Positions 1 through 9,492 of a stretch of 64,000 nucleotides of DNA are shown here, in pieces; the first letter of the stretch is position 1; each line of letters starts with the position of its first letter. The DNA comes from Draconibacterium sp. Lineage in GTDB: Bacteria; Bacteroidota; Bacteroidia; Bacteroidales; Prolixibacteraceae. The translations under genes and the position numbers were made by a program. A model generated the notes under the pieces. It saw only the letters and a program-made list of their open reading frames with translations, did not search any database and was not told the origin of the DNA. The DNA is taken from the NCBI GenBank assembly GCA_016705335.1, contig JADIYN010000030.1, positions 38,983 through 102,982 of the forward strand, written 5' to 3'.

Positions 1-903
1 CTTTAATTATCGATCCGGGTTGCCGCATTCACTTTCACTATGGTTCGGGCATGTTTGTAAAAGGAACACTGAAGGCGACAGGTACGTTTGAGGAACCGAT
101 AAGTTTTCAGGGCGATAGGCTGGAAGAGAGTTACGGAAATATTCCCGGTCAGTGGGGCGCTTATACTGAATTTGCTGATGGAGGTTTGTACATTTATGGA
201 GGCATTCATTTTTTAGTTGGGAGCAAGGACAATGTGTTGGATTATTCGATTATAAAAATGCAACAAAAGGTATCCAAATCGATAGTATGGGATTTTTCTG
301 AAAACCCGGTTTTAACCATATCAAACTCAAGAATCGAAAACATGGCGCTAAATTGTATTGATGCACGTACAACTTTTTTAAAAGCCTCAAACTCTGTTTT
401 TGCCAACTCTGGTTCATATACTGTTGCATTGCGTTTCGGTGGCGATTACGAATTTAACCATTGTACTGTAGTCAATTATTCAGGCTTTGGAAACCGCAAA
501 GAACCTGCTTTGCTTTTAAACAATTATTATGTTTTCAATAAATTACATACAGTTTTGATTTAAATACTTTTTTCGGGAATTGTATTGTGTATGGAAACAA
601 AGAAAATGAGATATTATTGGCTAAAGATGGAAATGGTTCGTTCACCTATTTATTCGAAAATTGCCTTGTAAATACGAATTTGAATTCAGGTTTCGAAAAC
701 TCAGTTTTTAATAAGGAACCGCTTTTTGTAAATATATCTGAAAACAATTATGCTATCGATTCACTTTCTCCTGCAAGAAATATTGGAGATATTGAAATCG
801 CTAAACTGTTTCAATTGATTTGAATGACTATTCACGGCTTGAAGATGAAGGCCCTGATTTGGGGGCGTTGGAATGGATTCCTGTGTTAAAAAGGAGGAAA
901 TAA
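1..903 (+). CDS. Right-handed beta-helix surface protein, 3' part, frameshifted
   Basis: The reading frame is already open at the left edge, so the N-terminus lies outside the window. The translation (frame of base 3) has the rhythm of parallel beta-helix proteins of Bacteroidota: short strands with aliphatic and Asn/Gly turns, the phrases GTLKATGTFEEPISFQGDR and GQWGA, and a terminal stretch EGPDLGALEW typical of secreted pectate-lyase-like helices. Two one-base losses break it: between about 540 and 550 the frame moves to the one running through 823, and near 815-820 a missing G moves it again to the true stop at 901-903. Probably a cell-surface or lipoprotein structural protein; the substrate or partner cannot be read from this fragment. 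Family call fairly sure, function unknown. Confidence 0.7.
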
Positions 904-940
904 AAATTCATTTACTGACTCATTATTGGGAGAAAAAGCA

Positions 941-968
941 AAACCGCCTTTGCGTACAAAAGCGGTTT
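941..968 (+). terminator. Rho-independent terminator, bidirectional
   Basis: A 7-bp stem AAACCGC/GCGGTTT sits 38 bases after the stop of the beta-helix gene, with A-rich sequence before it and T-rich sequence after it. It could also stop transcription arriving from the GNAT gene on the other strand. Confidence 0.65.
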
Positions 969-1027
969 ATTTATTTAGGGTAAGCTGCCGACCCGTGTTA
1001 AACGGTACTGCACCTTACAGAAACGCA

Positions 1028-1041
1028 CCGGCAAATGCCGG
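1028..1041. terminator. Small GC hairpin CCGGC-AAAT-GCCGG
   Basis: A perfect 5-bp stem with a 4-base loop lies just beyond the GNAT stop codon. A T run follows on the + strand but not on the - strand, so its use as the GNAT terminator is doubtful. Confidence 0.3.
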
Positions 1042-1050
1042 CACGATTTT

Positions 1051-1506
1051 TTATTCCTTTAAGATCTTTTCAAAACAAATGCTATTTTCAACATGAATGT
1101 ACTGGCGGTAATTGGGTATTTGCCGGTAAGCATTTTTCTGGTAAAGCCTCACTGCATCTGACAGTCGCTTTCCGGTTTCCAAAACACATTTCGAATAACC
1201 CAGTTCCCTTGCCCAATTTTCCAGTTCAGCTAAAACCAGTGTGGCAATTCCTTTTCCGCGTTGACTTTCAGAGGTAAACATCCGTTTTACTTCCATGGTT
1301 TCTGAATCGAATTCTTTTATTGCACCACATGAAACCGCAATATCATCATCATATGCCAGAACAACATGTTTGATTTTGTCCAATCTGTTGAATTCATCAT
1401 AGAAATCATGGTCACGACCATCCAAATCAGCAAGTAAAATATCCAAACTGGCAACCAGTTGAATAAAATCAACATTTTCCGAATTTGTCCTGACTGTGCG
1501 AATCAT
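1051..1506 (-). CDS. GNAT family N-acetyltransferase
   Basis: Intact 151-residue protein of the usual single-domain GNAT length. The acetyl-CoA pyrophosphate-binding motif A is visible as QRGKGIA (residues 82-88), preceded by the beta4 strand carrying EVKRMF and followed by a helix and the LYQKNAY segment characteristic of the C-terminal half. It transfers an acetyl group from acetyl-CoA to an amine; the substrate (small molecule or protein N-terminus) cannot be told from the sequence. It lies alone on the minus strand, downstream of metG but separated from it by a G-rich repeat unit. Confidence 0.85.
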   Translation of the reverse strand: MIRTVRTNSENVDFIQLVASLDILLADLDGRDHDFYDEFNRLDKIKHVVLAYDDDIAVSCGAIKEFDSETMEVKRMFTSESQRGKGIATLVLAELENWARELGYSKCVLETGKRLSDAVRLYQKNAYRQIPNYRQYIHVENSICFEKILKE

Positions 1507-1561
1507 CCTCCTGTTTTTTATTTTATCACAATATGATTTTTCTGATTAAATTCTGTTTTTC

Positions 1562-1593
1562 AAAGTCCGGACCCGGGGGGATTCAGGGGGGCT
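1562..1593 (+). repeat. Solo unit of the G-rich palindromic repeat family
   Basis: The string ends in GGGGGGCTTCT and is preceded by CCGGACCCGGGGGG. It matches the right end of the larger elements at 15826, 43540 and 59346 and lies directly after the metG stop codon. Confidence 0.5.
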
Positions 1594-1597
1594 TCTT

Positions 1598-3632
1598 TTA
1601 CTTTACTTCAGCACCATTTTTAATCTTCACATCCGGTTCTACAATCGACAAAGAACCATCCGCGTTTTCAGCACACAAAATCATTCCCTGCGATTCGATG
1701 CCTTTCAGGTTTTTAGGTGCCAGGTTTACCAAAATCGAAACCTGTTTGCCGATTAATTTTTCGGGTTCGTAATATTCTGCAATCCCCGAAACCACTGTGC
1801 GTTTATCAATTCCTGTATCGATTAGAAGTTTCAAAAGTTTTTTTGTTTTGGCTACTTTTTTCAGCTTCCAGAATTGTTCCGACACGTATATCCATTTTGC
1901 TGAAATCGTCATATTCGATATTCTCTTTTGCCGGTGTTGCTTTTGATTGGGCAATTTCATTAGCTTTTTTAGTGTTGAGCAATTTCTGCACCTGCACTTC
2001 AATTACGTCATCTTCAATTTTCTCGAAAAGCAGTTCGGGTTCATTTAACTGATGCCCTTCAGCCAGCAGATTTGTATCGCCCAGTTTTACCCAATCCAGT
2101 TTACCGAGGTTCAAAAAAACACGTAATTTATTCATGCTGAAAGGAAGAAACGGCTCAAGACAAATGGTAAGGTTAGCAGTGATTTGCAGACTTACAAACA
2201 TTACAGTTTTTACACGTTCGGCATCGGTTTTTACAACTTTCCAGGGTTCTTCATCGGCAAGGTATTTATTTCCAAGCCGAGCCAGATCCATTGCATTTTT
2301 CAATGCTTCGCGAATGCGGAAACTGTCGAGACTTTTTTCAACTTCGGCTTTTATTGTTGAAATCGATTTCAGCGTTTCTTTGTCAGAATCGGTTAAATTT
2401 CCACATTCGGGAACCAAACCGCTGTAATATTTTTGGGTGAGCACAAGCGCACGGTTTACAAAATTCCCCAGTATTGCAACCAATTCATTGTTGTTGCGAG
2501 TCTGAAAATCTTTCCAGGTAAAATCGTTATCTTTTGTTTCAGGTGCGTTTGCTGTGAGAACGTATTTCAAAACATCTTCTTTCCCCGGAAAATCTTCCAA
2601 ATATTCATGTAACCAAACTGCCCAGTTTCTTGAAGTAGAAATCTTGTCGTTTTCGAGATTCAGAAATTCGTTGGCTGGTACGTTTTCGGGCAAATTGTAC
2701 GTTCCTTCAGCTTTCAAAACAACGGGGAAAATAATGCAGTGAAATACAATATTATCTTTGCCAATGAAATGCAAGATGCGGGTTTCAGGGTCTTTCCAGT
2801 ATTTTTCCCAGTCGGCAGTCAGTTCTTTTGTTGCCGAAATGTACCCGATGGGCGCGTCAAACCAAACGTAAAGAACTTTACCTTCTGAACCTTCAACGGG
2901 AACAGGCACGCCCCAATCGAGGTCGCGGGTAACGGCGCGGGGCAACAGTCCGCTGTCGATCCACGATTTGCATTGCCCGTAAACATTGGGTTTCCACTCT
3001 TTGTGGCCTTCCAGAATCCACTCTTTTAGCCACGGTTCGTACTGGTCGAGCGGCATGTACCAGTGTTTGGTTTCCTTTAAAACCGGTTGGTTTCCGCTGA
3101 TCATCGATACAGGATTAATCAGTTCCGTTGGACTGAGTGAAGTTCCGCAACTTTCGCATTGGTCGCCATAAGCTTTTTCGAAACCGCATTTCGGGCAGGT
3201 TCCGGTAATGTAACGGTCGGCCAGAAACTGTTTATTTTCTTCATCAAAATACTGTTCCGAAGTTTTTTCAATTAATTTTCCTTTATCATACAAAGTCCTG
3301 AAAATTTCAGAAGCTGTTTCATGGTGGATTTGGGCGCTTGTGCGCGAATAAACATCAAATGAAATCCCAAAATCCTGAAATGATTTTTTTATGATTCCGT
3401 GGAATTTGTCAACAACATCCTGAGGTGTAATTCCCTCTTTTTTAGCTTTTAAAGTAATTGGTACACCATGTTCATCGGAGCCGCCTATTAACAAAACATC
3501 TTCATTTTTCAGACGAAGATAGCGGGCATAAATATCGGCAGGCACATAAACCCCGGCCAGGTGGCCAATATGTATTGGCCCGTTTGCATACGGCAAAGCA
3601 GTTGTGATGAGTGTACGTTTGAAATTGTTCAT
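1598..3632 (-). CDS. metG: Methionyl-tRNA synthetase, one frameshift
   Basis: Charges tRNA-Met with methionine in the cytoplasm. The N-terminal Rossmann domain carries the HIGH motif (HIGHLAG near residue 22) and the zinc-binding knuckles CPKC and CESC. The second signature is KISTSRNW, the form usual in Bacteroidota instead of KMSKS. The C-terminal EMAP-II-like tRNA-binding domain begins at FSKMDIRVGTILEAE. One extra A in the coding strand's A run (1856-1861 on the + strand) throws the gene out of frame; correcting it joins this part to the segment that ends at 1598, giving about 677 residues, the family's normal length. An essential gene, so the shift is almost certainly a sequence error. 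A -7 box lies 41 bases upstream. Confidence 0.95.
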
Positions 3633-3672
3633 GCTGAAATATTTCTCTTTTTTGAATCTGATTTTAGGTTGG

Positions 3673-3680
3673 CAAAGATA
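3673..3680 (-). promoter_or_regulatory. Bacteroidota -7 box (TATCTTTG) of metG
   Basis: TATCTTTG read on the minus strand, 41 bases before the metG ATG, fits the TAnnTTTG consensus. The upstream -33 region is only T-rich (GTTTTTC). Confidence 0.5.
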
Positions 3681-3727
3681 AATGAAAAATAAGAAAAACG
3701 TGGTTTTTAAATAATTGTATGTTACAC

Positions 3728-3745
3728 TTATTGTAAGTACAATAA
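3728..3745. repeat. 18-bp palindrome TTATTGTA-AG-TACAATAA
   Basis: A perfect inverted repeat with 8-base arms and a 2-base centre, about 50 bases upstream of the metG -7 box and 42 bases after the stop of the glycine-rich gene. Its shape fits a dimeric-regulator operator; the arms are AT-only apart from one G/C pair and no T tract follows, so it is a poor terminator. Confidence 0.35.
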
Positions 3746-3786
3746 CCGAGTATAGGTTTGATTTTCGGCTTAATCAGTTAATTCAA

Positions 3787-5351
3787 CTATTTTTCTGCAA
3801 CCGGGCTGTAAAAGAAAAATTCTTCGGTGGTGCTTTTAAAAATATTTCCATTGTAACCATATGAACCACTATACCCCGAAGTACCTGAGCTTCCTGAATA
3901 TCCATTGCTCCCATTTGGATTACCATTTCCTCCCTGTCCACCGTTTCCGGGTGCACCGCCGGATCCGTAAAATCCGCCACTTCCTCCAAAACTCTGTGCA
4001 ACAATACTGTTTTCAAATTCCTGTGCATCAGCGGTAAAATACAGAGAAATGTTTCCACCAAAACCTCCGTGTCCGCCATCTCCCCTGAGGCTCCATTTCC
4101 TCCATGCCCACCGTTTTGTCCTGGTTTTTGGTGCATAATTTTTACCTCATATTCTTCCTCTACCTGCCGGTACACTGTTATTAACTCCGTAACTTCCACC
4201 TCTGTTTCTACTGGTATTCCCTCGCTATTGGTTCTGGTTTTTTTTACCTTCCTTGTTACAGTTTCAGTAAATGGTTTACTGACCATTCTTTTTTCAATTT
4301 TTGTTTCGTACCAAATTTCGCCATCAGCACCATTCCCTCCATTCCCTCCATCACCGCCATTTCCGCCATTCCCGCCATCTCCACCTTTAGATGTAACAGT
4401 TATCTCCCCGCCTTCAGGATTTACCAGATACCTGAATTCCTGGCCAGTTTGAATGTTTTCGGTATAAACATAAAGCAAATTGCAATTCAAAATTGAGTCG
4501 TAGTACATGTCTGTCCAAACGCCAATATCAGGTCCATCATAACCCGACTCTCCCGAACCGCCCGGCACACCGTTTCCTCCATTGTTTCCAAAGGTTCCGT
4601 TTATGCCGTCAAAACCATCAAAGCCTTTTGAACCTGAACTTCCGTAAAACGACAAATTATAAGCATGTTTGTAATCGAGCAAAACCGAAAATGTTTTGCT
4701 GATTTTTGGGTTTCGGTTTGGAATTATTTCCAAATCAACTTGATGATCTTCAATTTTTGTAAAATCTGATTCAATTGTAAACTTTCCTTTTCGCGATAAA
4801 AGCCCGTTTGTGAAAATCATAAAATTATTGGAGTCATGGCTTGATATTATATTGCATGTTCTCTCTATACCATTGTCGAAAGTCGAAATAATTTCCCCAG
4901 TAAATGAACAGCCCGGCGCTTTGTCGAATTCAGAGGTAGGCTGAAAAGTAACTTCGGTTTCATAATTTAAAGGAACAAGCACAGTTTGCGCAAGTTTTGG
5001 GTTTCTTCGCGGATAAACTTTTATGCTGATATATTTACCTATCGAAGGCATTAATTGTGGATTGACAGTAACTTTTCCTCCCCAGCTTTCGCCTCCAACT
5101 ACCTCTGTTTTAAATCTCCACCACAAAACTGAACCGCCGTCCATTCCTGTTGTCTTCTTTATTTTATTTTTTTGATGATATGAAATCACGCCAATCTTGA
5201 ACGATTCTCCAGGAAGTACCAATTGGTTTTTGTCGATAAAGATTTGAATTGAATCTGTTTTGCGGTTAAAAATTCCTGCGGATAGCTTTTCAGAGCATGC
5301 AACTGAGAAAAGTAGTGTGGCAATAAAAATGTGGAAGTAGATTTTTTTCAT
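3787..5351 (-). CDS. Glycine-rich collagen-like lipoprotein, one frameshift
   Basis: Start chosen at MKKIYF because it begins a lipoprotein signal peptide with the lipobox FSVAC (Cys19); an earlier in-frame Met would bury it. Residues 20-235 are a beta-rich region, then come Gly-rich low-complexity blocks at about 237-275, 323-344 and from 411 onward (GGNGGNGGDGG-type repeats). Between the second and third blocks sits a charged Val/Thr/Glu segment of about 65 residues. Near 4078-4086 a one-base indel breaks the third block; restoring the frame continues the Gly repeats and ends at the stop 3787-3789 with about 521 residues. Likely an outer-membrane-anchored surface protein; no enzyme motif is seen. 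Confidence 0.7.
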
Positions 5352-5465
5352 GGCGTTGAATTTTACTTCGATTTTGTTATTTCGAAAATCAAAAACTGTT
5401 CCGTAATTGTTGGTTTTTAGAATTAAAAGACAATTCAATTTCTATTAAAATCTCCTCATCCTTTT

Positions 5466-5473
5466 TACATTTG
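5466..5473 (+). promoter_or_regulatory. -7 box (TACATTTG) almost touching the start codon
   Basis: The TAnnTTTG consensus is matched exactly and ends only 4 bases before the ATG at 5478. If it is used, the transcript would start at or within a few bases of the start codon (leaderless mRNA). Confidence 0.4.
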
Positions 5474-5477
5474 CAGC

Positions 5478-7004
5478 ATGGGATTCAAATCAATTTCGAT
5501 AAAACTACCGACGGATTATACACAGGAACAACTTCAGCAAAAAATTGCCAAAGAGTTGCGAATCAGAGATTTTACTTTTCAGGTTGAAAATAAAAGCCTC
5601 GATGCCCGAAAGAAAACGGATATTTTTTGGTTGGTGCAGGTTGCAGTAAATTCTCCTGAAATTAAAGGCGAAGAACAGCCTATTTTTGAAATACTTCAAA
5701 TCCCTTTCAAAAAGCGAAAAGAACAAATTGTGGTTGTTGGCAGCGGTCCTGCAGGTTTTTTTGCTGCTTTTGTTCTTCAAAAAGCGGGATTCAACGTTAC
5801 TTTAATCGAGCGCGGATCGGAGGTTTCAAAACGTGGAAAATCAATTCAAACTTTTGAACGCACCGGAATATTTGATGCTCAAAATAATTACGCTTTTGGA
5901 GAGGGTGGAGCCGGAACTTTTTCTGATGGGAAACTCACTTCACGATCAAAACATATTTCACTTGAAAAACAGTTCATACTCAGCAGTTATGTTGAGGCGG
6001 GTGCGCCCGGCGAAATTATGTATATGGCACATCCACACCTGGGAACTGACAATCTGAGGAAAATAGTTCAAACACTCAGGGTGCAGTTTGAAAACCTTGG
6101 CGGAAAGATACTTTTCGAAACCTTGCTGGAACATATTATTGTCAGAAATTCGAAAGTGAGTGAAGTAATTACTTCGCAAGGTACATTACCCACCGATGCG
6201 CTTTTCATAGCTCCGGGGCATTCCGCCACCGAAACTTATAAAATGCTGATCCGGCGTGGAGTTCAATTTCGCACAAAAAATTTTGCCATTGGAAGCCGAA
6301 TGGAACATAGTCAGGAGATTATTAACCAGGCACAGTGGGGTCGTGTAAAACTTCCCGGTGTAAAAGCTGCCGAATACCGTTTAACTTCTCCCGCTGATGG
6401 CAAACACCAGGTTTTTTCGTTTTGCATGTGCCCGGGGGGAATTGTAGTTCCGGCTGCTGCCTACGAAAACACAAACATAGTTAACGGCATGAGTTTTTAC
6501 CAACGCAACGGTAATTTTGCGAATGCTGCCTGTGTAGCCGGAATCCATCCTGACGAACTGGCCGGAAAAATAGTTTCACCGCTTGAAGCTTTGGAAAACC
6601 TTCAAAAACTGGAAGAAAAATTTTATCAGTATACAAACAGCTATTCAGCACCAGCTTGTCGGATTACAAATTTCCTTAAACAAAAAAATCAGGACGGGAA
6701 ATTTGAAAGCAGTTATCCGTTGGGGTTGGTTTCAGCACCTCTTTGGGAATTGCTCCCTAAATCTGTGGTATCTTCAATGCAGGTAGGATTAACTGATTTT
6801 ATCAGAAAAATGCGTGGTTTTGAAACTGGAAATTTGATCGGTCTTGAAAGTAAAACTTCATCACCAATTCAGGTTGTGCGCGAAAAAAATGGTTTGGTTG
6901 AAGGTTTTGAAAATTTATACATGATTGGCGAGGGCAGTGGATATGCAGGAGGTATTATTTCTAGTGCGGCTGATGGTGTAAAAGCAGCGATGGGAATTTT
7001 ATAG
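5478..7004 (+). CDS. FAD-dependent dehydrogenase of the COG2509 type
   Basis: Intact 508-residue flavoprotein. A small N-terminal domain (about 1-80) precedes a Rossmann fold with the dinucleotide motif GSGPAG (88-93) and the strand-end acidic group LIERG. The family's FCMCPGG motif follows in the middle, and a C-terminal FAD-contact segment reads GEGSGYAGGI. These are hallmarks of the uncharacterised NAD(P)/FAD dehydrogenases grouped in COG2509; the substrate is not known for the family. It stands alone between the divergent lipoprotein gene and a 412-base intergenic region. The start is fixed by the promoter box immediately before it. Confidence 0.85.
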   Translation: MGFKSISIKLPTDYTQEQLQQKIAKELRIRDFTFQVENKSLDARKKTDIFWLVQVAVNSPEIKGEEQPIFEILQIPFKKRKEQIVVVGSGPAGFFAAFVLQKAGFNVTLIERGSEVSKRGKSIQTFERTGIFDAQNNYAFGEGGAGTFSDGKLTSRSKHISLEKQFILSSYVEAGAPGEIMYMAHPHLGTDNLRKIVQTLRVQFENLGGKILFETLLEHIIVRNSKVSEVITSQGTLPTDALFIAPGHSATETYKMLIRRGVQFRTKNFAIGSRMEHSQEIINQAQWGRVKLPGVKAAEYRLTSPADGKHQVFSFCMCPGGIVVPAAAYENTNIVNGMSFYQRNGNFANAACVAGIHPDELAGKIVSPLEALENLQKLEEKFYQYTNSYSAPACRITNFLKQKNQDGKFESSYPLGLVSAPLWELLPKSVVSSMQVGLTDFIRKMRGFETGNLIGLESKTSSPIQVVREKNGLVEGFENLYMIGEGSGYAGGIISSAADGVKAAMGIL

Positions 7005-7085
7005 AAACACATCAAACCTTTCTGTTAATTGCTATTTGTTTGTAAAATTTCAAACCGGTATTCACCAAATTGATTTAAGAAATTA

Positions 7086-7145
7086 AGATAATTTGCAATT
7101 TGATTTAAGATAATTTGCAATCCAATTGCAAATTATCTTAAATCA
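7086..7145. repeat. 21-bp perfect inverted repeat with extra direct copy
   Basis: Arms 7101-7121 and 7125-7145 are exact reverse complements around a CCA loop. The arm core AAGATAATTTGCAAT also occurs as a direct copy just upstream (from about 7085). No T tract follows, so it is not a standard terminator. Apart from this, the 412 bases between the flavoprotein gene and lysA hold only the -7 box at 7383. Confidence 0.6.
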
Positions 7146-7382
7146 GTATTGGTATTAATAAAAATAAAGTTATTGAAATGTGGATTGAACACATTTTACT
7201 GATAAGATTAAAAAGGCGATTAATACCAGACTTGCTGTTTTACTTACTATTGGATTCTGTAATAAAATACGTTGAGTGGATATAATTTATATAACAGAAC
7301 GAAAATTTGTAAAGCCGTTGTTAATTCTTCCAAATGCTTTTTTCTTTATTTAGAACAATTCTATTAGATTCGGGATAAATTG

Positions 7383-7390
7383 TACTTTTG
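7383..7390 (+). promoter_or_regulatory. -7 box (TACTTTTG) of lysA
   Basis: Exact TAnnTTTG match 26 bases before the lysA ATG. No convincing TTTG at -33. Confidence 0.5.
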
Positions 7391-7416
7391 CACTTCCTAA
7401 AAAGCAACAAAAATTT

Positions 7417-8682
7417 ATGGCAACAAAAAATTTACCGTTTTCAAAACAACAGATTGAGAAAATAATTGAAACCAATCCGACTCCGTTTCACATTTATGAT
7501 GAAAAAGCAATTCGCGAAAATGCACGATATTTTAAAAATGCCTTTTCGTGGAACGAAGGTTTTAAAGAATATTATGCCATAAAATCGGCTCCGAATCCGT
7601 ACCTGATGAAAATTTTGAGGGAAGAAGGATTTGGCATCGATTGCAGCTCAACTGCCGAACTTGAACTGGCCAAACGTGTAGGAATGAGCGGCGATGAAAT
7701 TATGCTCACTTCAAACGATACACCTGCCAGCGAATTTCAGTTGGCCAAAGATTTAGGCGCAATCATTAATCTTGATGATATTTCGCACATCGAATATGTT
7801 GACAAACATGTTGGGCTGCCTGATACAATTTGTATGCGTTACAATCCCGGCGACCTGAAACAGGGAAACCTGATAATCGGCCACCCTGAAGATGCAAAAT
7901 ACGGTTTCACGCACGAACAGATGATTGAAGGTTACAGCTTGTTAAAAGCAAAAGGGGTGAAACATTTTGGAATTCATACAATGGTTGCCAGCAACGAGTT
8001 AGACCCCGATTATTTTATTGAAACTGCCGAAATTCTTTTCAAACTGATTATAGAAGTAAAGGAAAAAACGGGTATTAAAATTGAATTTGCCAATTTGGGC
8101 GGAGGAATCGGAATACCTTACAAACCTGAAGACAAAGCCGTTGATTTGGAATACGTAAGTGCGGGAATTAAAAAATTGTATGATAATATGATTGTTCCCA
8201 ACGATTTGGCGCCGCTTAAAATTTTCTTCGAGTCGGGCAGGGCAATTACCGGGCCTTATGGATATTTGGTAACAAAAGTGCGCCATATAAAAAACACATT
8301 TAAAAAGTTTGCCGGTTTGGATGCCTGCATGGTGAATTTAATGCGCCCCGCAATGTACGGCGCCTACCACCACATTACAGTTGTTGGAAAAGAAAACGAA
8401 AAACATACAGAAAAATACGATGTAACCGGCTCGCTGTGCGAAAACAACGACAAATTTGCAATAGGTAGAATGTTGCCCGCACTGGAACCCAATGATATTA
8501 TTGTAATTCACGATGCCGGTGCACATGGCCATTCAATGGGTTTTAACTACAATGGCAAACTAAAATCGGCAGAACTGCTGTTGCGCGAAAATGGCGATGC
8601 AGTTGAAATCCGCCGCGCCGAAACAATTGAAGATTATTTTGCAACACTCGATTTTGACGGATTAAAGGATTTTAAAGTATAA
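7417..8682 (+). CDS. lysA: Diaminopimelate decarboxylase
   Basis: PLP enzyme that converts meso-diaminopimelate to lysine, the last step of lysine synthesis. Intact, 421 residues. The PLP lysine is in YYAIKSAPNP (Lys56), the phosphate-binding glycine loop is NLGGGIGIPY, the ESGR motif marks the next PLP contact, and the catalytic cysteine of the partner-subunit active site is in GSLCENND (Cys341). The fold-III decarboxylase group also includes carboxynorspermidine and arginine decarboxylases, but the motif set fits LysA best. Monocistronic: it has its own -7 box and a strong terminator. Confidence 0.88.
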   Translation: MATKNLPFSKQQIEKIIETNPTPFHIYDEKAIRENARYFKNAFSWNEGFKEYYAIKSAPNPYLMKILREEGFGIDCSSTAELELAKRVGMSGDEIMLTSNDTPASEFQLAKDLGAIINLDDISHIEYVDKHVGLPDTICMRYNPGDLKQGNLIIGHPEDAKYGFTHEQMIEGYSLLKAKGVKHFGIHTMVASNELDPDYFIETAEILFKLIIEVKEKTGIKIEFANLGGGIGIPYKPEDKAVDLEYVSAGIKKLYDNMIVPNDLAPLKIFFESGRAITGPYGYLVTKVRHIKNTFKKFAGLDACMVNLMRPAMYGAYHHITVVGKENEKHTEKYDVTGSLCENNDKFAIGRMLPALEPNDIIVIHDAGAHGHSMGFNYNGKLKSAELLLRENGDAVEIRRAETIEDYFATLDFDGLKDFKV

Positions 8683-8701
8683 TTGACAAAATGAAATATT
8701 T

Positions 8702-8731
8702 AAAAAGGCCGGAACGAAACCCGGCCTTTTT
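8702..8731 (+). terminator. Rho-independent terminator of lysA
   Basis: An 11-bp stem AAAAAGGCCGG/CCGGCCTTTTT with an 8-base loop, starting 20 bases after the lysA stop. The flanking A and T runs would let it act in both directions. Confidence 0.85.
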
Positions 8732-8740
8732 AATTAAACA

Positions 8741-9060
8741 CTGCTGCATTTTCACCCATCCTGCTGCAAGTTCACTTGTCCTGCCGGTGCTTTTGGCTTC
8801 CTGCTGATAACTTACCTGTCCTGCTGAAAATACTGCCATCCTGCAACTGGTTTTGGTTCCCTGCTTAGCAGGGCGACGATTTCCACCCACAGAGAAGGTT
8901 CCACTACCAGCAGGGCAGAGAAAATCATTCACAGGGAAGCCCTATCATGCAACAGGAAAGGAAAACCTGTAGCAGGGAAGCGTTTTTTTGTTGCAGGGAG
9001 CCAATTTGCTGAGCAGGGAAGCACCCCAAACCAGCAGGACGCAATTTCCACCTGCAGGAA
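8741..9060. repeat. Phased array of GCAGGRA motifs in two opposed halves
   Basis: The left half repeats CTGC(T/C) with a start at exactly 8741, 8761, 8781, 8801, 8821, 8841 and 8861, a strict 20-base period. The right half repeats the reverse complement, CAGGGAA and variants, beginning at 8869, 8890, 8911, 8932, 8953, 8973, 8994, 9014, 9035 and 9055, a 20-21-base period. The halves meet in the palindrome CCCTGCTTAGCAGGG (about 8859-8873). Only about 6-8 bases per unit are conserved; the rest varies. A spacing of two helical turns puts every motif on the same DNA face, as in iterons or arrays of protein-binding sites. The 810 bases between lysA and the DUF4240 gene contain no convincing coding sequence. 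Confidence 0.75.
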
Positions 9061-9282
9061 GGGTTTTTCTGTTTGCCTGAAAACAGGTAAATGCACCAAA
9101 GCCTATCCCGTTTCCAATAATTGTTAAGTGTTTTACAACAAGTGGTACTAAAAATTTTTACATTTGAAAAAACAATTATTTTAAACCAAACAAGATGAAC
9201 CAAATAGCCTTGCCCAAAACCAAACATTTCAAAAAAAAAAACAGTTTAAAACAAATAATTAAAACTTGCGTGTAATAGAATG

Positions 9283-9303
9283 ATACCCGCAATATGCGGG
9301 TAT
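9283..9303. repeat. Perfect 8-bp hairpin ATACCCGC/GCGGGTAT
   Basis: An exact inverted repeat around the loop AATAT, 190 bases before the DUF4240 gene. It has no T tract. It could be a structured RNA element or a binding site. Confidence 0.4.
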
Positions 9304-9492
9304 ACAGATGTTTGGCACCATTTAAAACCGACAAATTAGACAATTAAAAGAAAATATTTTTATGGATAATTGAGTACTTGGACTGATAGTTTTGATTGTA
9401 GTAATGAGGATTAAAAAGGGATAAACGAACAATTTAAACAAGGACAAGAATATGCGAAACAAAATCCATCACCTAGAGAATATCCTGATACA

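Noticed and set aside
1717..2052. Open frame on the + strand opposite metG
   Set aside because: Lies within the coding region of metG on the other strand with no matching motif.
4069..4452. Pro-rich open frame on the + strand
   Set aside because: It is the complement of the Gly-rich repeats of the lipoprotein gene, which explains its composition.
8672..8932. Open frame on the minus strand across the phased array
   Set aside because: The frame is a by-product of the motif array; residue composition is Cys/Gly/Ser-rich with no conserved pattern, and the 20-base period does not match codons.
8741..9060. CRISPR-like array
   Set aside because: Conserved cores are only about 6-8 bases and spacers are not unique, evenly sized sequences; halves are inverted; no cas genes.
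8925..9227. Second minus-strand open frame over the right half of the array
   Set aside because: Same reason as above; no start context, no family resemblance.
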